A stretch of 64,000 bases of DNA from Acinetobacter sp. Marseille-Q1618 (GTDB lineage Bacteria; Pseudomonadota; Gammaproteobacteria; Pseudomonadales; Moraxellaceae), in contig NZ_CADDWJ010000001.1 in assembly GCF_902809855.1 (NCBI RefSeq), forward strand, positions 558,001 to 622,000. The letters are read 5' to 3'. Below are positions 63,946-64,000 of this stretch, piece by piece. The translations under genes were made by a program, and so were the position numbers. Numbering within the stretch: the first letter of the stretch is position 1; each line of letters begins with the position of its first letter. The notes under the pieces are model-generated. The model had not been told where the DNA came from and did not search any database. It saw only the letters and a list, made by a program, of their open reading frames with translations.

Positions 63946-64000
63946 ATGGAATTATTCGAAAAATATTATGAGGAACTACGTGCGTTAATTTATAAAATTC
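63946..64000 (+). CDS. Possible start of an RNA polymerase sigma factor-like gene (cut by window edge)
   Basis: The last 55 bases can encode MELFEKYYEELRALIYKI, which resembles the opening helix of FecI-type extracytoplasmic-function sigma factors (acidic then Leu/Arg-rich, starting a domain 2 helix). Only 18 residues are visible. An alternative ATG at 63941 in another frame reaches a stop within 16 codons. The call is a guess from this short pattern. Confidence 0.3.
   Translation, partial: MELFEKYYEELRALIYKI

Noticed and set aside
14..64000. CRISPR arrays, insertion sequences, prophage or tRNA genes
   Set aside because: I scanned for regularly spaced direct repeats, transposase or integrase motifs, and tRNA cloverleafs, and saw none. 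This is a reading by eye; a tool could still find a degraded element.

Overview
This is an AT-rich stretch of gamma-proteobacterial chromosome that fits Acinetobacter (Moraxellaceae) best. The reasons are the codon use, the orders purT-glnD-dapC, cydP-cydA-cydB-cydX-ybgE and prmB-aroC, the TrmO, KtrAB and OMPLA genes, and several orphan families usually annotated only in that genus. The assignment is an inference from protein and synteny recognition; no search was run. I see no rRNA, tRNA, CRISPR array, prophage, transposase or origin. The window reads as a core chromosomal region.

Layout. 1-2235 (minus): RND efflux permease (cut by the window edge) and its periplasmic adaptor. 2404-7533 (minus): dapC, glnD and purT, for lysine/peptidoglycan precursors, nitrogen signalling and purines. 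8458-11804 (minus): a complete cytochrome bd operon, cydP-cydA-cydB-cydX-ybgE, including a 33-codon cydX. 12195-14170 (minus): DUF1449 membrane protein, Rieske protein and a PfkB sugar/nucleoside kinase. 14317-20591 (plus): Nudix hydrolase, a repeat-built membrane protein, GNAT, an M16C metalloprotease and outer-membrane phospholipase A. 20653-23889 (minus): KtrB/KtrA potassium uptake, Maf and DUF2237. 24030-26817 (plus): pgk, a small lipoprotein and class II aldolase. 27039-40574 is a mosaic: amidase, diguanylate cyclase, Fpr, TrmO, a 986-residue orphan protein, IspF, a 2OG oxygenase, a phosphatase-like protein, DAHP synthase and a TauE/SafE permease. 40763-47671 (mostly plus): lpxB, a lipoprotein, DUF2797, a YidB-like protein, an MHS transporter and a sirtuin. 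47686-52984 (minus): GNAT, two acyl-CoA dehydrogenases, an ABC1 kinase and an orphan. 53121-64000: small orphans, prmB-aroC, a CinA-like protein, two Usp proteins, FxsA, lpxH-ppiB, glnS and the first codons of what may be a sigma factor.

How the genes relate. Most are independent housekeeping functions: lipid A (lpxB, lpxH), aromatic amino acids (DAHP synthase, aroC), lower glycolysis/gluconeogenesis (pgk, fba), microaerobic respiration (bd oxidase), potassium homeostasis, and protein or RNA modification (PrmB, TrmO, PpiB). Rho-independent terminators separate many units and are listed.

I did not find a clear new multi-gene system. The points most worth a second look are a membrane protein made of four copies of one Gly/Asp motif unit, the 986-residue protein with a tandemly duplicated N-terminal module, an apparent one-base frameshift at the start of the 2OG oxygenase, an acyl-CoA dehydrogenase pair in which one subunit seems to lack the catalytic Glu, and three palindromic elements near purT, fpr/trmO and lpxH/ppiB.
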